This document shows positions 52,405-60,907 of a DNA stretch of 64,000 nt, one piece after another (position 1 is the first letter of the stretch; each line of letters starts with the position of its first letter). Under the pieces are notes generated by a model. The model searched no databases. It was not told the origin of the DNA and worked only from the letters and a program-made list of their open reading frames with translations. Origin of the DNA: JAPLST01 sp964397565 (GTDB lineage Bacteria; Auribacterota; UBA3054; JAPLST01). Location of the stretch: positions 68,697 to 132,696 of the forward strand of contig CAYNJC010000008.1 in the NCBI GenBank assembly GCA_964397565.1. The letters run 5' to 3'. A program made the position numbers and the translations under genes.

Positions 52405-52659
52405 CTCTGAAATGCCGCTATAGGGAAATGCGTTTTTGAGAGAGGTACTGTCGCCGCGGTTACAGAGCCCGGCGTCCCGACCCGCCGCCCTGCTGCCGCA
52501 GGCGACCCCCACGCCCTTGCGGCGTGGGTGAAGAAGATTGACCACCCGGCGTGCCGCCGGCCTGGTGGTCCACTCTCCGCTCCCACCGTCCCGTCAACGG
52601 AGTGGACCGGCGGGGAGCGCGCGCACCATGCCCACAACCCTAATAGCGGAATTTCAGGG
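52405..52659. mobile_element. MITE-like element with CCCTGAAATTCC-type ends, 255 bp
   Basis: Left end CTCTGAAATGCCGCTATAGG (52405-52424, then G) and right end CCCTAATAGCGGAATTTCAG (52638-52657, then GG) are inverted repeats of about 21 bp with three differences. CAG flanks both sides (possible 3-bp target duplication). Inside are several G+C-rich hairpins, such as GACCACC...GGTGGTC near 52538-52571. The same end sequence bounds 46556-46897. Confidence 0.6.
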
Positions 52660-52968
52660 CAGTGGCTGAAATGCAGATATACGGAAAACCGCGCGGCGTG
52701 GACTACAGAATTATCCATGGCGAACGCCGTGATTACAGCTGTAGCATTTGCAGAATCCGCGCCGATCCACGCCGCTGGCGGAACTAGCCAAGCCAGCTGT
52801 AGCTACATCGGCGGCATCACCGCCGCCAGGAATAAGTAACCACTATCCTGAATTGTCTTCTTCGGGCCTTGGCGCCTTTGTGAAATAAAGAATTGCAGGC
52901 AATCTGTGGTGCATCTGCGTAATCTGCGGATAATCAGGCGGCAGGCCGGCGCGGCCGCACGACCGGCC
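52660..52968. other. Spacer with degraded repeat fragments
   Basis: No gene seen. It holds a fragment related to the 46.6-kb repeat (GAATCCGCGCCGAT, near 52757) and octamer-type words (CTTCGGGC, CTTGGCGC, CTTTGTGA near 52859-52882) like those near 58940-58965. Confidence 0.5.
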
Positions 52969-53598
52969 TCAGTTGAAGTCCGACTTCCGCATTTCAATGG
53001 ACAAATTCCGCACGGCGATCTTCTGCTTGGCGTCCGGGTTGAGCGACGACAGAAGGGCTGTGGCAACCACGTTTTTGTTGGGCCGCTTGCCAATCTGCCC
53101 ATAAAACCGCACCGTCACCTGCGCCGCTTGGGTCGTGTCCAATGGCACATTGCTGCAGGCAAACGCCACCACGATTTTGCACGAATCCTTGTTGCTAAGC
53201 GTGAGGCGGCACGGCGCGCTGGCCACCTTCGTCAGCACGATACGCCGCCGCGTATCATACACTGCCACCTCAATCGTACCGCTGCCGTTGAAGCCCATGC
53301 TGCCCTTGTCGGGAACCTTGCAAATCACCGTCCCTTCCAGCGTATAGCGTGGCAACTGCGCGAGCCACACTGCCGTCAGGCGCGCGTGGTCCTGGGTGGC
53401 CAGGTCGGCAAACGCCAGTGTCATTTGGCGCCCGTTGTTGCAGAACGTTGCCGTTTGCTCCTGCATGTTGACCCGCGCCACCTCGGCGTGGAACGCGCCG
53501 CGCTTGACGTGGGTCCATGCATTGCTCGCGGCGGCGGCGCCGACGACCGATGCACCGAGCAGCGCAGCGCCGAGGATACCTTTGAACATTCTTCTCAT
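52969..53598 (-). CDS. Secreted SHD1-like domain protein
   Basis: 209 residues from ATG 53598 (ATG 53589 is an alternative). Signal peptide MFKGILGAALLGASVVGAAA. The stretch RGAFHAEVARVNMQEQTATF...GRQMTLAFADLATQDHARL resembles the SLA1 homology domain 1 common in planctomycetal secreted proteins. The remainder is a beta-rich domain with two Cys pairs. The reading frame continues upstream without a stop into a fragment of an unrelated methyltransferase (53599-53739). Confidence 0.65.
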   Translation of the reverse strand: MRRMFKGILGAALLGASVVGAAAASNAWTHVKRGAFHAEVARVNMQEQTATFCNNGRQMTLAFADLATQDHARLTAVWLAQLPRYTLEGTVICKVPDKGSMGFNGSGTIEVAVYDTRRRIVLTKVASAPCRLTLSNKDSCKIVVAFACSNVPLDTTQAAQVTVRFYGQIGKRPNKNVVATALLSSLNPDAKQKIAVRNLSIEMRKSDFN

Positions 53599-53739
53599 AA
53601 GGTTGTCGCCCTGAATAAGCATGTTTTCATTGTCCGGATCGCCGCAGGACAGCGCCGGATCATGCTCCAGCAGGCGAAACGGCGCGCGCGGCGCCACCCG
53701 CACCGCCACTTCTCGATTAACCCATTCCAGTGTCGGCAT
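53599..53739 (-). pseudogene. N-terminal relic of a type III restriction-modification methyltransferase (mod)
   Basis: From ATG 53739 the translation begins MPTLEWVNREVAV, continues RLLEHDPALSCGDPDNENML and ends IQGDNL. This is the recognisable start of type III Mod proteins (MPTLxWxGK...L.vGDxxxxNLLIQGDNLEALK). The match stops at QGDNL, just before the SAM/DPPY core, and runs on in frame into the secreted protein. Only about 47 codons remain. Confidence 0.75.
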
Positions 53740-53852
53740 AGGTCAGATGTTTCGCAGATGGCGGAATGGGATTATGGGCATCGGTGTCTTCTTATGGGCC
53801 AGCATACTGCTGCCATAAGGGGTCCGCTGATACGAGTAGTCGGGTTTTGGAC

Positions 53853-54509
53853 TCAAAGGCTGTCCGCAATGAAGCGTTTGACGCCAGACAGCATGTCTTG
53901 AACATCTGCGGCGTTGTATGCCGTCCAGTCACCATGGGCTGCCTTGTTTCTTAGATCAGCCCAAGCAGTAATCTGCTTTTGCTTGGCAACGTTGTAAACG
54001 CCTGCTTTGCATAGATCAGCATTAATCTTGTCTAGTTTGGCTAACGCGACTCCTTGGCGCGTCGCAATTGCCTTAATCGCGAGTTCAAGTGAGACACCAA
54101 CCACAACACAAGCAGGATCTTTATATCCTGAATCAAGAAGTTCTTGTGCCTGCTCTGTTGCATCGTCCAACACATCTGCCTTGATCAACATCTTCCAATT
54201 GAAAAGGTATCCGCCTTGGTAATCATCCTTGGCTGCAGAAATTATCGCCATAAGCTCTTTGAATGAATACTCCCAAGAGTCATAGCCATTGAATTGCTTG
54301 TCGAACTCTCTGTAGTGGGCACTGGATTCACCAAAAGCGCACTGGAGTAGACTGATAACGCTCGTACCCCAGCCTTTGATTTCTGGCGAAGAGACTACAA
54401 AGTACTCTTTGCGATCAATTGTATCAGAATATTCACGCGTCTGAAGAATCTCTTCACCTTTAGCTAAAAGTTCGTCCAATCGTTTGATAACTAGTGCGTC
54501 AATTTTCAT
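53853..54509 (-). CDS. HEPN-domain protein
   Basis: 218 residues. The C-terminal half is all-helical with ACVVVGVSLELAIKAIATRQG and ends in ADLRNKAAHGDW: Arg187 and His192 form the R-x4-H motif (RNxxxH) of HEPN ribonucleases and related defence proteins, in the DUF4145-like style. The N-terminal half (HYREFDKQFNGYDSWEYSF) is a helical domain also seen with abortive-infection proteins. AT-richer than the housekeeping genes. Same strand as the other island genes. Confidence 0.75.
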   Translation of the reverse strand: MKIDALVIKRLDELLAKGEEILQTREYSDTIDRKEYFVVSSPEIKGWGTSVISLLQCAFGESSAHYREFDKQFNGYDSWEYSFKELMAIISAAKDDYQGGYLFNWKMLIKADVLDDATEQAQELLDSGYKDPACVVVGVSLELAIKAIATRQGVALAKLDKINADLCKAGVYNVAKQKQITAWADLRNKAAHGDWTAYNAADVQDMLSGVKRFIADSL

Positions 54510-54870
54510 CTGAGACTCACAAATACCTAACTATCTAATTCTGTGACTACTGGACATCATAATCAAAATACTATACACAAAAGCTGGCAGTTTGTCAAGA
54601 AAATCAAGCGTACAAGATCCGGCGACGCGTAGAGCGGAAGCATGCTTGGCGGAAAAAAGGCTGCGTCTGTGACAAGCAGCCCGCGCGAACCCGTCAGCGG
54701 TGGGATGGAGATCGTCCAGAAGAGTGGCCGGATCTGGCCGTTTGTTCTGAAATCTGACATTGTCGTTGATCAAGCGCAATCGTCCCTGAATGGCAATTAT
54801 TCACGCATGATACTATTCCAACCAGCCGAATGTTTTGAACGATTGCGACGGCTGGAAAACAAGGGGTGTT
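54510..54870. other. Spacer between HEPN genes
   Basis: No supported gene. Contains the left copy of the island-flanking direct repeat (54779-54813). Confidence 0.5.
54779..54813. repeat. Left copy of ~35-bp island-flanking direct repeat
   Basis: ATCGTCCCTGAATGGC... AATTATTCACGCATGATAC. Aligns without gaps to 58159-58193 with five differences over 33-35 bp. Confidence 0.65.
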
Positions 54871-55626
54871 TCAGTTGCTCTCATGGTTCGGGTATCTATT
54901 CTTTTCTCTATCCCATGTCTGCCTTACACATATTAGTTTGCCAGTTACGTCTTGTCCCACCTTGTCAATGTGCCCATGAAAAAGAAGGTTCCGAAACTTG
55001 TTAATCTCAAGGAGTTGGTCTCGCAACTCGGGGGTTATCTTCTCGTTTTGATAAAGAGCATTCACCATTTGGCGAAAGGAATAAGATATCATAGGTTCGC
55101 CTTGGTTAGGCACGTAGAGATTCTCGCGTTTCACATAATCTCTTATGTCTTGCTCCAACGCTATGAAATGATGGAAAAATATGCTGGATGGCTGCGTATG
55201 TGCTGGGGGTGGTGTTGTAGTTGTAGTGGTAGTGGTCGCCGCAGCGTAGGCGCGCCGGGCTGCTCTCATATATCGACGCGGTGACACGATACGGATGACG
55301 TAATATACAGCAGCAAGCACCGCGGCCACATCCATAAATGTCGCGAAAATCATCACGCCATCGCGCAGTCGGCCGGGATGAGGGTTGAGATATGTTGCGA
55401 ATAGACTAGAGAGGATAGCAAGTCCCGTGATTGTGACCAGCGCCGCCATCTCGCTATGAAGGGAAACCTTAAAGGCTTCTATTACATCATAAAGGGTCGC
55501 ATCTTGATCGGCTACTCGATCCATCATTGTGAATGCGAGGGCAACTCCAGCTAGTAGAAAAGCTATGACTGCCGATATGGATTGTGCAGCCGAGCTAAAT
55601 GCCCAGTAGTAATTGTCGATATTCAT
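54871..55626 (-). CDS. Membrane protein with C-terminal HEPN-like domain
   Basis: 251 residues. Three or four membrane helices (about 11-33, 59-80, 91-113), then a Thr8-Pro3 linker (131-141, coded by a triplet microsatellite), then a cytosolic helical domain with INKFRNLLFHGHID: Arg212 and His217 make the R-x4-H HEPN motif. The layout membrane-linker-HEPN fits an effector that senses or disrupts the membrane, or anchors an RNase there. No family name known to me. Confidence 0.7.
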   Translation of the reverse strand: MNIDNYYWAFSSAAQSISAVIAFLLAGVALAFTMMDRVADQDATLYDVIEAFKVSLHSEMAALVTITGLAILSSLFATYLNPHPGRLRDGVMIFATFMDVAAVLAAVYYVIRIVSPRRYMRAARRAYAAATTTTTTTTPPPAHTQPSSIFFHHFIALEQDIRDYVKRENLYVPNQGEPMISYSFRQMVNALYQNEKITPELRDQLLEINKFRNLLFHGHIDKVGQDVTGKLICVRQTWDREKNRYPNHESN

Positions 55627-55823
55627 GTTTGTTTTCCATGCCGAGGTATCGTCATGTTTCTCTAGTTCTTATTCTGTCTCCGCAGGCTGTGTCGTGCCTT
55701 CTGATATGTTTTGGACCGCCGATGGCTCCTTTTTTCGGTTCCAAGTGTGTTATATTTCGTACGCCCTGCATCATGGTTAGGAGCGCAGCGATCATACCAT
55801 GCATGCGGTTGTTCGGCGGCCCC

Positions 55824-56249
55824 TCACACCCATGGCTTCGTGTAGATTGTTCTCCGAAGTGCCAGTGCGCAACGTTTTGCCATCTCTTCCAACGCGGCTT
55901 CCTCTTCTTCGGGTGAAGCCAGCAGGGCTTCGTCTTCCCATGGTTCAGCGACATGGACCCATTTGTTCCGGTATCTTCTAAGGGCCTGAAGTTCCTGCTT
56001 CAAGTCCTGATCCATTTCTGACTTCGCAATCAAGTCTTCGAGACGCTGCTTGCTGGAGCCGCTTTCTGCCCGGAGGTGGGTCTCGACCCCTGCAAGGCCA
56101 GTCATTATGCTGGCGAGGTGAGCACCGCCTACAAACGCGAGATCGGCGTCTTTGACGAGAAACGTAGCCCACTCGGAAAGGATGACACCGCCCAACATGA
56201 GTGTTTCATCCAGTTCGGCTAAGTAGTCCCATTTCTCTTTTTCTGTCAT
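55824..56249 (-). CDS. Small HEPN-domain protein
   Basis: 141 residues from ATG 56249 (TTG 56270 also in frame). All-helical; ALRRYRNKWVHVAEPWED holds Arg94 and His99, an RNxxxH motif. A preceding helix pair with LAGVETHLRAES fits the HEPN four-helix core. Lies directly after the putative restriction enzyme. Confidence 0.7.
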   Translation of the reverse strand: MTEKEKWDYLAELDETLMLGGVILSEWATFLVKDADLAFVGGAHLASIMTGLAGVETHLRAESGSSKQRLEDLIAKSEMDQDLKQELQALRRYRNKWVHVAEPWEDEALLASPEEEEAALEEMAKRCALALRRTIYTKPWV

Positions 56250-56316
56250 GAGTTTCTCGTCAAACTTCAACTTCTGATATTGTAAATATTCATTTGTCCT
56301 TGATCAGCTGCGCTGG

Positions 56317-56979
56317 TTAACTTTCGTCTTTCTTTTCCCAGCGCTCCTTGACCTTCTTGAAATGCTCGATCCTTTTATTGATCTTGCTGATCTCGTGCGG
56401 ATAGAACTTGAACAGTGTATCACAGAGTTCCAGCATCCACTTCTTGCGCGTATAGTTCGGCTGCACCTCGATCGTGTCTGCATTGGCAATCTGAATCTGC
56501 CCCCATCCAAGCGCCCCAATTGTCAGGCACTTCCACGACAGGAACTCAATCGGCACGAAGTGGACGTCCGCTGCTGTCACCTTCGTGCCGTCTATCCGGT
56601 AACTGACCGAGAGCACCACAAAGCAATTCATATCGTCTTCGTAAAAGCGCGCCAGACGCTCAACAGAGGTTAGATTGGGCATGTGGAAGCCTTCCTCCTT
56701 CCGATGGGTCTTTACGTCTACGACGTAGTAGATATCGTCTGTATCCTTGAATGCCAAGTCCGCCATGGCACGCCGTGCGAAGTCGGCCGAATACTCCTTG
56801 CATAAGTTACCAAGCAAGGCCTTGAACTTATCAGCCAATATGTCTTGGATCGCGTCGCCCGTCGCCCGCGGGCTTGATGCCGTACGTGCGCTCATGAACT
56901 CCGGTTGTGCGTTCAGCAGTTTCTTGATCTTAGCCTCTATCCGGCGGTAGGCGCCGCCATGGAACAGTTTACTTCGCAT
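56317..56979 (-). CDS. Putative type II restriction endonuclease, PD-(D/E)XK
   Basis: 220 residues. The catalytic pattern is MADLAFKD...YYVVDVKTH: Asp74 then Asp88-Val-Lys90, the PD-xn-(D/E)xK layout. It is followed by MPNLTSVERLARFYEDD, as in several sequence-specific nucleases. The start overlaps the methyltransferase stop by 11 bp, the usual coupling of a type II pair. The recognition site cannot be read from sequence. Confidence 0.72.
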   Translation of the reverse strand: MRSKLFHGGAYRRIEAKIKKLLNAQPEFMSARTASSPRATGDAIQDILADKFKALLGNLCKEYSADFARRAMADLAFKDTDDIYYVVDVKTHRKEEGFHMPNLTSVERLARFYEDDMNCFVVLSVSYRIDGTKVTAADVHFVPIEFLSWKCLTIGALGWGQIQIANADTIEVQPNYTRKKWMLELCDTLFKFYPHEISKINKRIEHFKKVKERWEKKDES

Positions 56980-57997
56980 ACTTGGTCCTTCCCTCGCGCA
57001 AGGAGAGGGCTAATTGGTTTGTGGCGCTATTGCCGTTGCGTGTGTTTCCGTTCTGATACGCCAGCGTGTTCCGTTCCCAAAACACGCCATCCGAGTATCC
57101 CTGAATCGTGTTTTCAAACGCGGCCATGGCCAACCTCTTCTCGGTCAAGCAGCAGTATTCAGTGTCGATTTCAATTCCACAATACAGTCGTCCCAGCTTC
57201 TTTGCGACAACAGAGGTCGTTCCAGAACCAAGGAACGGATCAAACACGAGATCGCCTTCGTGAGAACTTGCCAGGATCACCTTTGCCAGTAACTTCTCCG
57301 GTTTCTGCGTGGGATGATCCGTATTCTCGGGCATTGACCAAAAGGGAACGCTCAAGTCGGTCCACATATTGGATGGGCAGGTCAAACGGAAATCACCGCT
57401 TTCTGTCTGATCCCAGTCCTTCGGCTTGCCGTTCTCATCCTTGTACGGCGCAATGACCCGGCGTTTCAGTTTCACGGCATCGGCGTTAAAGCAGAAGTCC
57501 TTTGAGACCGTGCAGAACCAGATGTCCTCAGAGCAGTTCTTCCAGTTGCGCTTTGCACCGCGGCCCTTCTCTCTCTCCCATGTGATCCGGTTCTGAATGA
57601 CAAGATGCTTGTCAACCGCGGACTGAATGACGCCTGATGACCGCCAGTCTCCGCAGATGTAAACGGAGGCGCTGGGTTTGAGAACGGGCAGAAGTCGAGC
57701 GAACCAAGCGGAAAACCACACGGCATATTCTTCGCTAGTCATCTCCTTAAAAGATGTCGCCCCAAAATCTTTGGTGAGATTGTAAGGTGGGTCAATGAAA
57801 AGAAGGTCAACAAATCGGCGCGGCAGATAGTCAAGGATCAGAAAAAGATCTTGGTTGATTGTCGTGTTTCGTAGTTTCGCAACATCAACCTGGTCAGAAA
57901 GCCGGCAAAGCCTTGCGGTGTATCTCGCCCGCTCTTCGTCCGACAGCATGATTGTCCGATTTCTCGGCGCTCGTTCTTTGTCGCGCGGTTCATCCAT
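56969..57997 (-). CDS. Type II DNA methyltransferase, beta class (N6-adenine or N4-cytosine)
   Basis: 342 residues from ATG 57997; a GTG at 58006 is in frame. Motif IV DPPYN (69-73) precedes the target-recognition region and motif I FDPFLGSGTT (252-261), the beta-class order. WEREKGRGAKRNWKN and EDIWFCTVSKD resemble the MboII-like adenine methyltransferases, which is only a hint. First gene of the island transcript: methyltransferase, nuclease, HEPN, membrane HEPN and perhaps the last HEPN. A TACAAT box (minus strand, 58019-58014) lies close upstream. Confidence 0.88.
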   Translation of the reverse strand: MDEPRDKERAPRNRTIMLSDEERARYTARLCRLSDQVDVAKLRNTTINQDLFLILDYLPRRFVDLLFIDPPYNLTKDFGATSFKEMTSEEYAVWFSAWFARLLPVLKPSASVYICGDWRSSGVIQSAVDKHLVIQNRITWEREKGRGAKRNWKNCSEDIWFCTVSKDFCFNADAVKLKRRVIAPYKDENGKPKDWDQTESGDFRLTCPSNMWTDLSVPFWSMPENTDHPTQKPEKLLAKVILASSHEGDLVFDPFLGSGTTSVVAKKLGRLYCGIEIDTEYCCLTEKRLAMAAFENTIQGYSDGVFWERNTLAYQNGNTRNGNSATNQLALSLREGRTKYAK

Positions 57998-58158
57998 GTA
58001 TATCACGGGTCAGCATTGTATGCCAGACGCTGTTATATTCACATAATGATGAAGCGAACGCCAACTTCTATTATTGTAGATAGCTTTTTTCATTGCTGCA
58101 TTATTGTAGCAGGAGCGTTTTATGGCGTCAAGTCAGTTTCTAGGTTAGAATTCCCTCG

Positions 58159-58193
58159 ATCGTCCCCAAATGTTAATTATTCACGCCTGATAC
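58159..58193. repeat. Right copy of ~35-bp island-flanking direct repeat
   Basis: ATCGTCCCCAAATGTT... AATTATTCACGCCTGATAC; pairs with 54779-54813 in the same orientation. Confidence 0.65.
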
Positions 58194-59023
58194 CAATCTG
58201 CCCCGCTGTATGCGGCCATTGTCTCAGATCATAAAGCAGAATCCACACAGGCCGGCGCGGCGACAATACTAACGGCGGGCAGGGCCTGCTCGCCCTACCT
58301 GCAAAAGGAATCCGCCGCGCATACCTTATGCCGTTTACAATCGACAAAAAATGTCGTTTGAACTGGTAAATTCTTTCGCGGCGAAAAACTATAAAGCGGC
58401 CAAGCCGTATGCCGCTGGCGGGAAAGGACCGCGGGTCACCTGACCCGCTGAAGGTCTATCCGAACGCCCGTTCGGCTATCTGCCGGCGGGATAGGGCAAT
58501 CCCGCCCTGGTCACGCCGCTGGCGGGACGGCACGGGTGAGCCACGTTCCTCTCGCGCGCAGCGCGTGGCATGTGTGAGATCCGTGGTCAAATCAGTCGCC
58601 GGGGCCAGCGACCCTCCCGCAGAACAGCACGGGGCGTCGCCAATCGACAAAAAATGTCGTTTGAAGTCGTAAATTCTTTCGCAACGAACGAATTTGGAGA
58701 TGGGTCATGCAACTGACGTGCTTTCTTGCTTTTTTGTGAGTCTCGTGTGTTTTTGTGGCAAAAACTCGCAGGCAATCCGTGGTGTATCTGGTGCAGCCAA
58801 TCCGTGGCATCCGTGAAATCCGTGGTCAAATTGCTGCTGTGCAGATCAGTCGCTGGGGCCAGCGACTCTCCCACAGAACAGCACGGATCGGCGGCGGTAA
58901 TTTGTTTTGCAACGAAATAAATTAAGGTACAGCGCTTGTGCTTCTTCGTGGCTTTGTGCCTTTGTGAGGAAAAATGCAGGCACATTCTACAACTCGGTCG
59001 CTGGGGCCAGCGACCCTCCCACT
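58194..59023. repeat. Gene-free repeat-rich spacer
   Basis: No gene seen. A 41-bp direct repeat (AATCGACAAAAAATGTCG... to TTCTTTCGC) occurs at 58339-58379 and 58642-58682 with a CGACA/TGTCG hairpin. REP-like units with head GTGGGAG (seen inverted as CTCCCAC) and stem GTCGCTGG/CCAGCGAC are at 58593-58618, 58849-58874 and 58997-59022. Octamer and nonamer words (CTTCGTGG, CTTTGTGC, CTTTGTGA; ATCCGTGG) fill the rest. Confidence 0.65.
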
Positions 59024-59926
59024 TCAGCGCGGCGGCGGTGGCGGCGGCGACGGTGGCGGTGCCTGCGGATAGCCCGGTGGCATCGGTTGTTGTGGATATG
59101 CTTGCGGCGGTACCGGCGGATAGCCCGGCGGCAGCGGCTGGTACTGCGGCATTTGCTGGGCCGCAGCCGCGGCCGCGCGATATTCGTAGCGCTGGCGCGC
59201 GACGCCTTCGCCGGTGAACAGCTCCAGCAGCTCATTCAGCGTAACATTAATCTGCGCCAGGCGCGCATTGAAGATGCCGCGAAACAAGAAAAACGCCAGC
59301 ATCGCCGGGATGCCGATGCACAGCCCGTAAAAAGTGGTGATCAAGGCAATGCCGATATCGCCGGCCAGCAGCTCGGGCTTGCCCATGCCGCCCTTGCCAA
59401 TCGTGTCAAACGCGCCGATCATGCCTTGCACCGTGCCGAGCAAGCCCAGCATCGGGCTGAGCGCCGCAATGACCGAAATCAAATTCAGCCAGAAGCTCAT
59501 GCGCGTTTCCTGCTGATCGACACTTTCGATAACGGCTGTCTCGGCCGCCGTCTTGTTGAAATCGGCCGCGTCCCGATTTAGCTTGGCGGCACCGGCGCCC
59601 AGTGCATGCGCCAAAAAGCTCTCGTGCTGCTCGCAATAGGCATGCGCGCCGAGCGCATCCCGTTGGTACATCAGCGCGCGCAAGGCCTCGATATCGGCCG
59701 CCGGCGCCAGGCGGCCGCGCCGCAACACCAGAATGTGATAGAGCGTCAACCACACCACGCCGAACAGACCGAGCGACATGGGATGCATCAACACGCCGCC
59801 GCTCATGTAGTAGCCGAGCAGCGTCTTGTTTTCGCTCTTGGCCGGCGCGGCATTTGTGGCGGCCAGCGCGCGATTCACCACCAGCAACAATCCCAGTAGG
59901 ACAACTACCTGCATCAATCGTTTCAT
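59024..59926 (-). CDS. ExbB/TolQ/MotA-like proton channel protein with Pro-rich tail
   Basis: 300 residues from ATG 59926, overlapping the upstream stop (ATGA). Signal-like first helix, then a membrane helix, and the core FWLNLISVIAALSPMLGLLGTVQGMIGAFD with GIALITTFYGLCIGIPAMLAFF, the hallmark of MotA/TolQ/ExbB. The last 55 residues are Pro/Gln/Tyr-rich, ending in a run of prolines. Powers an outer-membrane or cell-surface process with an ExbD/TolR partner, but none follows within the window; the next DNA is repeat. Confidence 0.85.
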   Translation of the reverse strand: MKRLMQVVVLLGLLLVVNRALAATNAAPAKSENKTLLGYYMSGGVLMHPMSLGLFGVVWLTLYHILVLRRGRLAPAADIEALRALMYQRDALGAHAYCEQHESFLAHALGAGAAKLNRDAADFNKTAAETAVIESVDQQETRMSFWLNLISVIAALSPMLGLLGTVQGMIGAFDTIGKGGMGKPELLAGDIGIALITTFYGLCIGIPAMLAFFLFRGIFNARLAQINVTLNELLELFTGEGVARQRYEYRAAAAAAQQMPQYQPLPPGYPPVPPQAYPQQPMPPGYPQAPPPSPPPPPPR

Positions 59927-60846
59927 TTGCGTAACTCCACAGGATACAGTGACAAGGACGCGCAAGCGTGTACATTCGTGCCGGCGGCCAGCCGCACCAG
60001 CATATTCGAGGCAACCGCGGCATACGGTGTTGCAGGGAAGCGGCGCACCAGCGTCGCGCAGGTGGTGCGAAATTCGTCGCCGCGCTCGAGCGCGGCGTAG
60101 TTGGGCAGCGCGGCCACCAGACTGCGCGGCTCCCAGTCCGGTTCCAAACTGTACAGCACCACATTCCTCAGCAGGGCAAACAAGCTGGCCACCGGCTGGC
60201 CGAGCTGCGCGTAACACATGCCGGTGTAATACGCCACGGCGGCGCGCTCGCCATCGTTGGTGACTACGGCGGTGATAGCCAGCAGGCCTTGCAGCGCATT
60301 ACTCGGCGTTGCGCTGTAATACGCGCACAGTGCGCTGCGCAGGGCCGCGCTGCGGCGCAGTTCGGCATCACCGCCCGCGCGGTTGACGCGGTCATATATT
60401 CTGCGTGCGCTCGAAAACCGGCGGGCTTGCTCGAGCAGCCGCGCATACTCAAAGCCGACATGATATGCCCACGTGCCTTTGACATCCGCAAAAGCGCGCG
60501 TGGCGGCGTAGGCCTGCTCGGCGGTTTTGATGCACGCGCGCAGCGCCGCTGTGTCCGGCAGCGCTTGGGTGGCCACCACACTCAAGAAGGCCGGACGTGG
60601 AAACAAGATGCTCTCGATTTGTGCCACCGGATATTGTTCACGCGCAACGCCGGCGCCAAACACGCGCTGAATAAAGACGACATCATTTGAGCGCGCCAGA
60701 ATTTCGCAATCCAGCTGCCTGCCGTTTTGCAGCCGCACGCGCGCCGGGCCAAAACTGTTGGCCGCGCCCGCCGCGATCGCACACCATGCCAGGCAGCAAA
60801 ATCCGATTATCCGCAGCCCGCGCCCGGATTCCACGACGCGAAGCAT
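59923..60846 (-). CDS. Secreted helical (TPR-like) protein of unknown function
   Basis: 307 residues from ATG 60846, which starts a signal peptide (RGLRIIGFCCLAWCAIAAGAANS). An SHD1-like strand region VRLQNGRQLDCEILARSNDVVFIQ is followed by helical repeats (AYHVGFEYARLLEQARRFSSARRIYDR in short pieces). The frame is open back to an ATG at 61062 that overlaps the upstream stop, but the extra 72 codons read through a REP-like pair, so 60846 is preferred. Coupled to the ExbB-like gene. Confidence 0.65.
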   Translation of the reverse strand: MLRVVESGRGLRIIGFCCLAWCAIAAGAANSFGPARVRLQNGRQLDCEILARSNDVVFIQRVFGAGVAREQYPVAQIESILFPRPAFLSVVATQALPDTAALRACIKTAEQAYAATRAFADVKGTWAYHVGFEYARLLEQARRFSSARRIYDRVNRAGGDAELRRSAALRSALCAYYSATPSNALQGLLAITAVVTNDGERAAVAYYTGMCYAQLGQPVASLFALLRNVVLYSLEPDWEPRSLVAALPNYAALERGDEFRTTCATLVRRFPATPYAAVASNMLVRLAAGTNVHACASLSLYPVELRK

Positions 60847-60907
60847 CTGTTCAATAAAAGCCCAATGAATTCCTTCACAGTGGCTGGGCGAAATGTGCCG
60901 GCCAAGA

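Noticed and set aside
54642..55004. Plus-strand 120-codon frame in the HEPN spacer
   Set aside because: No ribosome site or motif, and its second half is antisense to the membrane HEPN gene.
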